Shown in pieces: positions 1 through 7,294 of a stretch of DNA of 19,893 bases (position 1 is the stretch's first letter; each line of letters opens with the position of its first letter). The position numbers were made by a program, and so were the translations under genes. The notes beneath the pieces are model-generated. The model searched no databases and was not told the DNA's origin. It saw only the letters and a list, made by a program, of their open reading frames with translations. Source of the stretch: Opitutia bacterium (GTDB taxonomy: Bacteria > Verrucomicrobiota > Verrucomicrobiae > Opitutales > UBA953). Location of the stretch: positions 1 to 19,893 of the forward strand of contig CANKZO010000027.1 of assembly GCA_947488485.1 (NCBI GenBank). Reading direction: 5' to 3'.

Positions 1-2056
1 GCTGCTGGCCGGCGCGGAAGGCCTTGAGACGCAGGCTTGGCAGCGGGCCATCGGGTCCGGGGTAGAAGACCGCAAGGTCGTCCGGATTCGTCAGCGAATC
101 CTTCTTGCCGATCGTCTGCCAGGGTACCACCCCGTCGGCGCCCAGCGCCCAGGTCTCGGCGCACCAGGCGGCGTTGATGACGAGAGGTTGGCTGAGCTTG
201 CTCGTGCCGCCATACATGTAGGTGAGCTTGCCGTCGCGGCGATTCCGGCCGATCACGCGCTGCGGGTATTCGCGGAGGGTGCCGGATACGACGTCGACGT
301 TCGTGATGCCGTCGAGGAGGTCGCGTTGCCATTCAGGACGCGAGACATCGATGCGGAAGGCCTTGCGGACGTCGCCATAGGCCGCCGTGGCTTTCCAGAA
401 TTCTTCGCCGAAGCGACGGATGGCCCAGAAGTCCTGCGTGTGCTGGGGTTCGTCGTAGATCCACGTCGCTGACGTTGTCTTCCAACTGCCGGGTTTCCCG
501 TTCTTGCCGTTCTTGAAGTAGACTTTGTTGTTCAGGTAGAACTCGAACATCGTCTCATCCCATCCCTTTTCGGAGAAGTGGCGGGCGAAGCCGGCGGCCG
601 CGGCGGAGAACTCGCTCCAATACTCAGGACCGAAGGCGTGCTCGATCCAGTAGCCGCCCTTGAAGTGCTTCTCGTGATCCATCGGCCAGTTCTCGTTGAG
701 CGGTAGATACAGAGCCTCCGTCGGCACCTTGCCGCGAGGTAGGTCGGCGAAGGCCGAGCCGTCGGCGAGCGGTCCGAAACGGGCGTCCCACGCGGACCAT
801 TCGAAAGAGCCGTCCGGACGGAGCTTCGGGGCGGCGGTGACACGGCCGCTCCAGCCGTAAGTGAGGATGTTGAGCGTCAGGCGATGCTCATGGGCGAGGC
901 GGAACCACGGGCGCTCCTGGTCCATCATCCCGTAGCCGTTCATCTGGGCGATGAAAGAGAGACGGTCAGGCAGGGTGAAGTTCCAGACCGTGACCGAGAA
1001 CGGCACGTCCTTGCCGCCGAGGCGCAGGGTGCCGCGGTGTTCGCCGGGCTTGGCGCCCTTGGGGATCTGGAATTCCAGCAGTCGGCCGTTCGGCGAGGCC
1101 ACCAGCGGGTCTTGGTGGGGGCCGACCTTCAGGACGTCGAAGCGGCGCACCGGGAGGTCGAGGGAGACGTTCTGCGGGGCTTCCTCGAGCAGCATCGTGA
1201 CGGCTTCGCCCTTGGCGGCGAAGAGGCGCAGGCCGGGAATCGGCAGGCCGGCCGCATCGGTGGCTTTCAGTATCGAGGCTTCGGTGGCGAGTTTAGGCAG
1301 GGGAGGCAGTTCCGCGGCTTTCGCTGGCTTGAGCGTCGGATCGAGCGGAAAGGCTGCCGTCGGGGCGGAGCCGTCTTCGAGCCAGAGCGTGAAGTAGGGT
1401 GCGGTGCCTTTCTTGCCTTCGCGGCTCGCAACGTAGCGGTTCGGGAAGGATGCGTACGTGAATTGGTCGCCGTCGCGCTGGTATTCGCTACCGACGTCGT
1501 CCATCACGAAGAAGCCGTGGCTGCGTCCGTCGATGCGGGCCTGGACCACCGCAGGTTCGATCGGGATGACTTGCCAGCGATTGGCGTCAGGCGGGGTGGG
1601 GTCGCCGAAGCCCCAGAGCGAGCCGCCGAGACCGAGGGTCACCGCCGTGACGTCCTTGCCGTCGCCGTTCCAGCGCTGTTCGCCGTTACGTGCCCAGCGG
1701 AAACTGGTGGCGCCGGGTTCCTTGGCGTAGCCAGTCCCTTTGCCTTCGACCCATTCTTGCGCGATCGTCGAGACGGTCGTGCGACCGAGCGCGTAGGAAG
1801 ACTCCAGATGGAGGTGGAGCGTCGCGCGGACGACGCGCTTGCCGCGGAACTTCGTCGCGTCGAAGTCGATGAGAAAGAACTCCTGCGTGCCCTTGAGCTT
1901 CAGCTTCGGCGAGCCGCCGTTGTTGCCTTCCTGCTCGGTCGGGAAGGAGGAGATCCAGGCGTCGCGGGAGACTTCGACGCGAAGGGGTTCGGCGGCCGGC
2001 AGTGCCGTGACGAGGAGTGCGGCCAAGAGGCCGGAGGTCATGCCAGGGGTGAGCAT
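1..2056 (-). CDS. Secreted DUF4091/GH123-like glycoside hydrolase, C-terminus beyond the left edge
   Basis: I translated this by hand from ATG 2056; the frame stays open for 685 codons to base 1, so the C-terminus is missing. Residues 1-22 form a Sec signal (MLTPGMTSGLLAALLVTALP, then AAEP). Residues about 25-190 resemble a DNRLRE/CBM96-type beta-sandwich (EFFLIDFD, ATLHLHLE, WVEGKGTGYA). After a linker with proline-rich stretches, residues about 290-685 look like the DUF4091 (GH123 catalytic-like) domain. It includes WIYDEPQHTQDFW with an adjacent Asp-Glu pair at 535-536, which matches the acidic dyad of GH123 beta-N-acetylgalactosaminidases, and WALGADGVVPWQTIG near the edge. The gene starts 47 nt after the sulfatase stop and is probably co-transcribed with it. 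A GGAGG lies about 17 nt upstream, too far to be a good ribosome site. The fold family is fairly secure; the substrate is not. Confidence 0.8.
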   Translation of the reverse strand, partial: MLTPGMTSGLLAALLVTALPAAEPLRVEVSRDAWISSFPTEQEGNNGGSPKLKLKGTQEFFLIDFDATKFRGKRVVRATLHLHLESSYALGRTTVSTIAQEWVEGKGTGYAKEPGATSFRWARNGEQRWNGDGKDVTAVTLGLGGSLWGFGDPTPPDANRWQVIPIEPAVVQARIDGRSHGFFVMDDVGSEYQRDGDQFTYASFPNRYVASREGKKGTAPYFTLWLEDGSAPTAAFPLDPTLKPAKAAELPPLPKLATEASILKATDAAGLPIPGLRLFAAKGEAVTMLLEEAPQNVSLDLPVRRFDVLKVGPHQDPLVASPNGRLLEFQIPKGAKPGEHRGTLRLGGKDVPFSVTVWNFTLPDRLSFIAQMNGYGMMDQERPWFRLAHEHRLTLNILTYGWSGRVTAAPKLRPDGSFEWSAWDARFGPLADGSAFADLPRGKVPTEALYLPLNENWPMDHEKHFKGGYWIEHAFGPEYWSEFSAAAAGFARHFSEKGWDETMFEFYLNNKVYFKNGKNGKPGSWKTTSATWIYDEPQHTQDFWAIRRFGEEFWKATAAYGDVRKAFRIDVSRPEWQRDLLDGITNVDVVSGTLREYPQRVIGRNRRDGKLTYMYGGTSKLSQPLVINAAWCAETWALGADGVVPWQTIGKKDSLTNPDDLAVFYPGPDGPLPSLRLKAFRAGQQ

Positions 2057-2103
2057 GGACTTAATGAAAACCACCTCCGAAGGCTTTCCATCCCAATCCG
2101 CGC

Positions 2104-3567
2104 TTACTTCGCGGGAACGAAGCCGGCGGGGCGGCGTTCGTCGCCGGGGACCCCCGTCAGCTTATCCCCCAGCGCCTGACGGGCAGGGTCAGCCAAGGCG
2201 GAGAGCCGTCGGACGATTTCCGGATGTTCGGCGGCCAGGTCGCTGGTCTCGCCGGGGTCGGCGGTCAGGTCGTAAAGCGCGAGCGCCTGGCGGGCCACCT
2301 TCTGGCCGTGGCGGCTGGCGATGGCGTCCATGGACGAATCCTTGATCGGCAGGGGCGCGTAGGTGCCGAAGCCGGACGGCTTGCCGCCTTTGCCGGGCGC
2401 GCCGCGGTTCGTCAGGTAAGGGTGGGGGAAGTGCAGTTTCCATTTGCCCGCGCGGACGGCGTGGAATTCTTCGCCGGCGAAGTAGAACAAAGCCTCATGC
2501 GGGGCGGTGTCGTCGTTCCCGCGGAGGAGGGGCAAGGCGGAGCGGCCGTCGATCTTGAGCGTCGGGGATTTGCCTCCGACGACTTCGGTCAGCGTGGGCA
2601 GGAGGTCGATGGACATGAAAGGCGTCGCATTGACGCGACCGGCCGGCACCTGGCCGGGCCAGCGCACGATGAGAGGCGAGCGCATGCCGCCTTCGAAGCA
2701 GGTCAGCTTACCTTCGCGGAAAGCGCCGTTGGAGCCGGCGTGCTCGCCGTAGCTCGTCCACGCGCCGTTGTCGGAAAAGAAGATCACCAGCGTATTCCGG
2801 TCCAGCCCGGTCGCCTGCAGTTTGGCGAGCAGCGTACCAATCGCGTCGTCCAGCTCTTCGACCACGTCTCCGTAAAGGCCGCGCTTCGAGCGGCCCTTGA
2901 ACTTATCCGAAGCGAAGATCGGCACATGCGGCATCACGTGGGGCAGGTAGAGGAAGAACGGGCGGTCCTTGTTTCGTTCGATGAAATCGACGCTTCTGGC
3001 CGTGAAGCGGGCCGTGAACGCCGATTGGTCCGGGTCGAGTTCGGCGACCTTCTCGCCGTCGAGCAGCGGGAGCGGCGGCATCTCCGGCGCCAGCGTCGGA
3101 TGGTATTTCGAGTTATCGTTGGAGTAGGGCAGGCCGAAGAATTCGTCGAAGCCCTGGCGCGGCGCCGAAAGCTCCGGGACCGTCCCGAGGTGCCACTTGC
3201 CGAAGCAGGCCGTCGCATAGCCGCAGTCTTTGAGCATCTTCGGGAGCGTCCACTCGGAGGGATTGAGACCGAAGCGGCTCGTGTGATTGAGCGCGCCCTG
3301 CATCCCCACGCGGTTGGGATAGCATCCGGTCAGGAGCGCGGCGCGGCTGGCCGTGCAGACCGCTTGGGCGACATAGAAATCCGTGAAGCGCGTCCCTTGT
3401 TTGGCCAGAGCGTCGAGGTGCGGCGTGCGGATGTCCTTGGCGCCGAAACAACCCACGTCGCCGGTGCCCAGGTCATCGACCAGGATCAGGACGATGTTGG
3501 GGCGGGCCGGGTCGGCGAAGGCCAGGCAGACCGATAGGCTGAGCCAGCAGAGCAGGGGGCGGAGCAT
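2104..3567 (-). CDS. Secreted type I (formylglycine-dependent) sulfatase
   Basis: This 487-residue protein hydrolyses sulfate esters and is exported (signal MLRPLLCWLSLSVCLAFA). Visible S1-family features are NIVLILVDDLG with metal ligands Asp31-Asp32; the formylglycine motif CTASR at 71-75, followed by AALLTG; GKWHLG with Lys124 and His126; LPHVMPHVP with His210 and His214; FFSDNGAW with Asp266-Asn267; and EGKLTCFEGG with Lys287. All the catalytic residues I would expect are present, so it should be active provided the host has a maturation enzyme. Length is normal for the family. The next gene downstream encodes a GH123-like protein, which suggests joint work on a sulfated, perhaps amino-sugar, glycan (inference). 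Its leader is an extreme C-tract on the coding strand with no Shine-Dalgarno. The S1 subfamily and exact substrate cannot be assigned by eye. Confidence 0.95.
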   Translation of the reverse strand: MLRPLLCWLSLSVCLAFADPARPNIVLILVDDLGTGDVGCFGAKDIRTPHLDALAKQGTRFTDFYVAQAVCTASRAALLTGCYPNRVGMQGALNHTSRFGLNPSEWTLPKMLKDCGYATACFGKWHLGTVPELSAPRQGFDEFFGLPYSNDNSKYHPTLAPEMPPLPLLDGEKVAELDPDQSAFTARFTARSVDFIERNKDRPFFLYLPHVMPHVPIFASDKFKGRSKRGLYGDVVEELDDAIGTLLAKLQATGLDRNTLVIFFSDNGAWTSYGEHAGSNGAFREGKLTCFEGGMRSPLIVRWPGQVPAGRVNATPFMSIDLLPTLTEVVGGKSPTLKIDGRSALPLLRGNDDTAPHEALFYFAGEEFHAVRAGKWKLHFPHPYLTNRGAPGKGGKPSGFGTYAPLPIKDSSMDAIASRHGQKVARQALALYDLTADPGETSDLAAEHPEIVRRLSALADPARQALGDKLTGVPGDERRPAGFVPAK

Positions 3568-3574
3568 GGCGTTA

Positions 3575-3613
3575 GGGGTAGGGGTGGGGGGGGGGCGGGG
3601 GGGGGCGGGGGGG
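3575..3613 (+). repeat. G-run tract (4, 4, 10, 9 and 7 G) upstream of the sulfatase
   Basis: The plus strand carries G runs of 4, 4, 10, 9 and 7, separated by TA, T, C and C. It ends 7 nt before the sulfatase start codon, so the sulfatase mRNA leader would be almost pure C and its template strand G-rich. The tract meets the simple G-quadruplex pattern many times over. The G10 and G9 runs are also long enough to be prone to slippage. Homopolymer lengths of this kind are a common place for sequencing error. Confidence 0.85.
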
Positions 3614-3696
3614 CTGCAATGAGGTATGCTGAGAGATCGTGGTCAAACGACCAATAAAACGATGCCCATTTTTATTCTTTACATCATAACCAAAGA

Positions 3697-3702
3697 TATA
3701 AT
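3697..3702 (+). promoter_or_regulatory. Perfect TATAAT -10 box upstream of the FadL-like gene
   Basis: TATAAT lies in a locally AT-rich patch (about 3650-3720) within otherwise GC-rich DNA. A weak -35 such as ATTCTT (3674-3679) is 17 bp upstream. Transcription would begin near 3708-3710, leaving ATG 3727 as the only ATG before the conserved signal-peptide core. This bears on the start-codon problem of the next gene. Confidence 0.6.
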
Positions 3703-3755
3703 GTTTAGTTCTCAATCCTACACCTCATGCGCGCATCCAGCTCTCACTCTCCCTG

Positions 3756-4901
3756 TTGCTCACCGCCTCGGCTGCTTTGGCCACCGACGGCTATTTCGAT
3801 CATGGTTACGGCGTGAAGGCCAAGGGCCTTGGCGGCGCGGGCGTGGCCTTCGCCCAAGACTCGATGGTCGTGGCGACCAATCCTGCTGGCTTGGTCGACG
3901 TCGCTGATAGCCATCAGGTCGGTCTGACCTGGTTCGCTCCAGATCGCAGCGTCACGGTCGGCGGCAACACCTTTGATGGCAACGAAGACGGCAGCTTCTA
4001 CATTCCTGATTTCTCCTATAAGACCACTCTCTCCAGTGGGGTCGCTTTCGGCCTCGCCATCTTCGGCAACGGCGGGATGAACACGGGTTACCAGACGGCC
4101 CTCTTCGACGTCAATCCTGGTGTCGCCAGTTCAAATACTTCCATGGACATGTCGCAGCTCTTCATCGCGCCGACCTGGTCCTGGCGCAACGAAGGCGGCC
4201 ATGCTTTCGGTGTTTCCGTGATCCTCGCGGGACAGCGTTTCAAGGCCACCGGCCTCGAAGACTTCGGCATCGCCAACGCCGGTTACGACTCGTCCTTCGG
4301 CGGCGGCGCCCGCCTGGGTTGGACTTGGCAGGCCAGCCACAACCTGAAGGTCGGCGCGACCTACCAGTCTCGCCTGTGGATGGCCAAGTTCGACAAATAT
4401 GCCGGCCTCTTCGCCGAGCAGGGCGATTTCGACATCCCTTCCAATTACGCCTTGGGCTTCGCCTATAAGATCGATTCGTCCCTGACCTGGGCCTTCGACG
4501 TCGAGCGCATCCATTACAGCGAAGTGAACTCCGTCGGCAATCCGGGTTCTTCGCCGGGTGGCTTCGGCACGTCCAACGGCCCCGGCTTCGGCTGGAAGGA
4601 TGTCACGGTCATCAAGACCGGCCTCGCCTACGAAGTCTCGCCGACCCTCGTCGTGCGTCTCGGTTACAACCACACCACCCAGCCGATCGGCTCCTCGGAG
4701 ATCTTCTTCAATCAGCTCGCTCCCGGCGTCGTTCGTCATCACGCCACCCTCGGCGCGACCTGGCAGGCGAACGCTTCGACCGAAGTCTCCTTCTTCTACG
4801 CCCGCGCGTTCAATGAAACGGTCTCCGGCAATATCGGCGGACCGGCGTCTCTCCAGATGGATCAGGACTCCTTCGGCCTGAGCCTCAACTGGAAGCACTG
4901 A
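3756..4901 (+). CDS. FadL/OmpP1-type outer-membrane channel, N-terminus uncertain or frameshifted
   Basis: About 381 residues. The mature part begins ATDGYFDHGYGVKAKGLGGA, then DSMVVATNPAGL, the usual N-terminal plug region of FadL/TodX proteins. It continues as alternating beta strands to an aromatic/His C-terminus (SLNWKH) typical of outer-membrane barrels. Such channels pass hydrophobic substrates across the outer membrane. The coordinates use the first in-frame TTG, but this leaves only a stub of signal peptide. The frame is open back to 3702 without an ATG and encodes QLSLSLLLTASAALA, a clear signal core. ATG 3727 lies one base out of frame: adding one base between 3727 and 3741 would give a normal signal starting MRAS. 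Either a single-base deletion or sequence error, or a non-ATG start. No Shine-Dalgarno is visible. It converges on the next gene, with 6 nt between the stop codons. Confidence 0.85.
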   Translation: MLTASAALATDGYFDHGYGVKAKGLGGAGVAFAQDSMVVATNPAGLVDVADSHQVGLTWFAPDRSVTVGGNTFDGNEDGSFYIPDFSYKTTLSSGVAFGLAIFGNGGMNTGYQTALFDVNPGVASSNTSMDMSQLFIAPTWSWRNEGGHAFGVSVILAGQRFKATGLEDFGIANAGYDSSFGGGARLGWTWQASHNLKVGATYQSRLWMAKFDKYAGLFAEQGDFDIPSNYALGFAYKIDSSLTWAFDVERIHYSEVNSVGNPGSSPGGFGTSNGPGFGWKDVTVIKTGLAYEVSPTLVVRLGYNHTTQPIGSSEIFFNQLAPGVVRHHATLGATWQANASTEVSFFYARAFNETVSGNIGGPASLQMDQDSFGLSLNWKH

Positions 4902-4919
4902 GCGGACTCAGATCCGCTC
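4900..4919. terminator. Hairpin spanning the stop codons of two convergent genes
   Basis: Arms GAGCGGA (4900-4906) and TCCGCTC (4913-4919) pair perfectly around CTCAGA. The stem covers the end of the FadL-like stop codon and the loop includes the opposing gene's stop. There is no T-tract on either side, so it could be a weak bidirectional terminator or an RNA end-protecting stem rather than a classical intrinsic terminator. Confidence 0.45.
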
Positions 4920-5948
4920 GAGCTTGAGCGGGTAGGTCTTGCCGGACGCGAACTGCGCGACGACCAGCGAACCATCGGGGTTCGCCAGGACGTCGTGCGG
5001 GTGCATGAACACGTCGGCGGTATGCTTCATCGGCAGAAGCTTACCAGCAGAGTCGTAGACGGGCGCGGAGCCGGCGATGTTCGAGACGACGCGGAGGTTC
5101 GCGTCGAGGATGGAGAGGAAGCCGCGGCTGCTGCGGTCCTTGGGCCAGTTGTCGGCGAGGTGGGCCACGACGTAGTGCTGGCCGAAGCGGCGGATCTGCC
5201 GAGGGTTGCCGCCGGGGAGGTCGGTCTGGGCGAGCTTCTTGCCGTCGAGGTCTAGGCGCAGCAGGTATTGCTGATCGCTCATCGCGATGAGCATGGTCTC
5301 GGACTGGTCGGCCGCCGGATCGATCATGCCGCCGTGCGGACCCCAGTGGACGATGCCGCCCTCGGGTCCGCCGAGGAGGCGCTTAAACGAGCCATCCGCG
5401 GCGTAGTGCAGGATGTAGTCCTTGCCGTAGCCATCGAGGACGTAGAACTCGCCGTCGGCCCGATGCAGCGTCCAGGAAGGACGGTAGTCGGCCTCCTTGA
5501 CGTATTTGCCGGTATTGGCGGGCAGGCGCCATTCGCCGAGCTGTTCGCCCGAGAGGGCGAACCGGGTCACCGTGTGCAGATTGAGGTCGGTGATGAAGAA
5601 TGTGTCCTTATTGCGATGACGCGCGAGCGAGAGACCATGCGCGCCAGGGAACTTCGGCCCCGTCCACTTCTGGGCCAGTTTGCCGGCTTCGTCGTAGAAG
5701 ATGACGTTGTTGGCGACGTGATTGGTCAGCAGGACGATGTGTCCGTCGGCCGTGCGGGCGAGGCCGTGGCAATCATTGACCGGCGTTTTTTCGTCGAGCA
5801 CGCCCCAGCCGGGAACGACGCGATACTTGAAGTCGCCTTGGCCGAGGACTTCGGGCGACGAAGCCTGCGCGAAGGAGCGGCCGACCGCCCCATACCAGGC
5901 ACCGGCGAGGAGCGCGTGCTTGAGGAGTGAGCGGCGGCTGAGGGTCAC
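4908..5948 (-). CDS. Tat-exported six-bladed beta-propeller (NHL-like) protein
   Basis: 346 residues starting with GTG, 4 nt after the stop of the upstream NHL gene, so the two are almost certainly one transcript. A purine-rich GAAGAAG lies about 8 nt before the GTG. The N-terminus MTLSRRSLLKHALLAGAWYGAVG is a twin-arginine signal (Arg5-Arg6), implying export of a folded, possibly metal- or cofactor-bearing protein. The rest shows propeller blade patterns such as HGLARTADGHIVLLTN, HGLSLARHRNKDTFFITDL, SWTLHRADGEFYVLDGYG and HPHDVLANPDGSLVVAQF. The repeated His/Asp positions at blade tops resemble NHL/peptidylglycine alpha-amidating lyase-type propellers. I do not recognise a specific enzyme. 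Binding or lyase activity on an oxidised sugar or peptide is possible but unproven. Confidence 0.85.
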   Translation of the reverse strand: MTLSRRSLLKHALLAGAWYGAVGRSFAQASSPEVLGQGDFKYRVVPGWGVLDEKTPVNDCHGLARTADGHIVLLTNHVANNVIFYDEAGKLAQKWTGPKFPGAHGLSLARHRNKDTFFITDLNLHTVTRFALSGEQLGEWRLPANTGKYVKEADYRPSWTLHRADGEFYVLDGYGKDYILHYAADGSFKRLLGGPEGGIVHWGPHGGMIDPAADQSETMLIAMSDQQYLLRLDLDGKKLAQTDLPGGNPRQIRRFGQHYVVAHLADNWPKDRSSRGFLSILDANLRVVSNIAGSAPVYDSAGKLLPMKHTADVFMHPHDVLANPDGSLVVAQFASGKTYPLKLERI

Positions 5949-5952
5949 GGGC

Positions 5953-7020
5953 TTACTTCTTCAGGACGCGGAGGCGGTGGTTCTCCGAATCACCGACGAA
6001 GACGCTGCCGTCGGCGTCGACCCAGATGCCATGCGGACGGGCGAGGCCGCACTTGAGCGGGTCGCCGTCGGGGCCGTCGTGCTTGGCGCCGGTGCCGATC
6101 ATGAGTTCGAGGTTACCGGTCTTGGCGTCGACCATGCGGATCGAGTGTGATTCGGTGTCGACCAGCCAGGCGTTACCCTGGGCGTCGATCGCGACGCCTT
6201 TCGGTCCGCTAAGGGTGGCAAGCTTGGCGGGGCCGCCATTGCCGGTGAAGCCCTTCTTGCCCGTGCCCGCGATGTGCGTGATCTTGTCGTTCTTGAGGTC
6301 GAGCTTGAAGACCTGGTTGCCTTCACGGGTGCAGACCCAGAGGTTGCCGGACGCATCGAAGTCGATCGAGCGCGGGCCCTTCAGCGGCGTGCCCTTGACC
6401 GGGGCGCCGTCGGGGGTGACGCCGGACTTGCCCGTGCCGGCGATAGTGCTGATACGCTTGGTCTTCATGTCGACCTTGCGGATGACGTTGTTGCCGATGT
6501 CGCAGATGAAGAGGTCGCCCTTCGCGTCGAACTGGATGCTGTGCGGCTGACGCAGCTGGGCCTGGTCGGCGGGTCCGCCGTCGCCCGAGTAGCCGGGCTT
6601 GCCCGTGCCGACGACCGTGGTGATGACGCCGGTCTTCGCGTCGATCTTACGGACCGCATGGTTCTGCATATCCACGATGAAGAGGTTGCCGCGCTTCGGG
6701 CCGAAACGGAGTTCGTGGGGGAGATTGAAGGTGGCCGCCGTGGCGGGGCCGCCGTCGCCCGTGTAGCCCGCCTTGCCCGTGCCCGCGATCAGCGTGATCT
6801 TACCGTCCTTGTCGACGCGGCGGATGCGCTGACCGGTATATTCGCAATACCAGATGGCGCCGTCCGGACCGCGGACCACGCCGAAGGGGTTGTCCATCGT
6901 CGCCGACGTGGCGGGACCGCCGTCGCCGGAGTAGCCCTTCTCACCGGTGCCGGCGAAGGTCGAGACGGACGCGGCGGAAAGCGAAGCCGCGGCCAGGAGA
7001 GGAAGGAGGCGGAGGAGCAT
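5953..7020 (-). CDS. Secreted NHL-repeat six-bladed beta-propeller with six similar repeats
   Basis: 355 residues from ATG 7020. An ATG 44 codons further upstream is in frame but would translate the CCCTAC-type repeat leader, and the signal peptide MLLRLLPLLAAASLSAA begins at 7020, so I take that start. The mature protein is six repeats of about 57 residues, each opening (A/V/I)GTG and continuing, in the best copies, xxGYSGDGGPA and then xxxxxLxxPxGI. The GTG triplets fall at residues 24, 80, 138, 195, 252 and 309, which gives one repeat per blade and a closed six-bladed propeller. Repeats 4 and 6 have lost the GDGGPA loop (TPDGAPV, GPDGDPL). Proteins of this pattern are common in PVC and Acidobacteria genomes; their ligand is generally unknown. 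It is the first gene of a two-gene unit with the Tat propeller. Confidence 0.92.
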   Translation of the reverse strand: MLLRLLPLLAAASLSAASVSTFAGTGEKGYSGDGGPATSATMDNPFGVVRGPDGAIWYCEYTGQRIRRVDKDGKITLIAGTGKAGYTGDGGPATAATFNLPHELRFGPKRGNLFIVDMQNHAVRKIDAKTGVITTVVGTGKPGYSGDGGPADQAQLRQPHSIQFDAKGDLFICDIGNNVIRKVDMKTKRISTIAGTGKSGVTPDGAPVKGTPLKGPRSIDFDASGNLWVCTREGNQVFKLDLKNDKITHIAGTGKKGFTGNGGPAKLATLSGPKGVAIDAQGNAWLVDTESHSIRMVDAKTGNLELMIGTGAKHDGPDGDPLKCGLARPHGIWVDADGSVFVGDSENHRLRVLKK

Positions 7021-7037
7021 GGGCTTGATTAGGGAGA

Positions 7038-7063
7038 GGGGTAGGGGTCGGGGTAGGGGTAGG
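7038..7063 (+). repeat. GGGGTA hexamer tract, G-quadruplex candidate
   Basis: Four GGGG runs at 7038-7041, 7044-7047, 7050-7053 and 7056-7059 are separated by TA or TC. This is an ideal intramolecular G-quadruplex pattern on the plus strand. It lies 17 nt upstream of the NHL-protein start codon, so the mRNA leader is the C-rich complement. The word resembles the GGGGTA near the sulfatase start (3575-3580). Confidence 0.85.
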
Positions 7064-7120
7064 CAGGAATTAGGTTTAAAGGGCAGAGAGTGCAAAGGTG
7101 AACGCGTGCGGAGCACGCTA

Positions 7121-7248
7121 GGGGACACGTGGGCATGGTGACAAGGGGACACGGGGAGAGACAGCGCTCAAGGGTAACCAGAGACCGGATGATTAGCTGG
7201 GGTACATTATGCCCGCAGCAAACTTTCCGGTTTCCGGTCTCCCTTTGA
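7121..7248 (+). repeat. Composite intergenic element, copy A (octamers plus palindrome)
   Basis: Positions 7121-7160 are five tandem octamers (first unit GGGGACAC, then GTGGGCAT, GGTGACAA and so on). After a 5-nt gap, 7166-7248 is a large imperfect inverted repeat. Its left arm runs GCTCAAGGG, then AACC, then GAGACCGGATGATT. Its right arm contains AACTTTCCGG, TTTCCGGTCT and CCCTTTGA. The centre is a short unique stretch. A second copy lies inverted at 10421-10595. Just before it, at 7104-7118, GCGTGC and GCACGC form a small hairpin. No coding potential is evident in 7021-7294. Confidence 0.85.
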
Positions 7249-7260
7249 GCCTTGTGCTTC

Positions 7261-7284
7261 TAGCCCTAGCCCTAGCCCTAGCCC
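7261..7284 (+). repeat. TAGCCC hexamer array, four perfect copies
   Basis: Four exact TAGCCC units end 10 nt from the stop codon of the SMP-30-like gene. The complementary word TAGGGC recurs as a degenerate array immediately before the start codon of the beta-helix gene at 19049-19082. The array directly follows the composite element at 7121-7248. Confidence 0.9.
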
Positions 7285-7294
7285 TGCTACGTCC

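Noticed and set aside
884..2179. Long plus-strand open frame opposite the GH123-like gene.
   Set aside because: It is an antisense shadow: arginine/glycine/valine-rich with no recognisable domain, while the minus strand carries a clear protein family throughout.
2224..3537. Long plus-strand open frame opposite the sulfatase.
   Set aside because: Shadow of the sulfatase reading frame caused by high GC; no domain signature.
7021..7152. N-terminal extension of the NHL protein from an upstream in-frame ATG.
   Set aside because: The extra 44 residues translate the hexamer repeat tract, and the signal peptide begins at the downstream ATG 7020. The same reasoning rejects the longer starts of SMP-30 (8260) and ThuA (10326).
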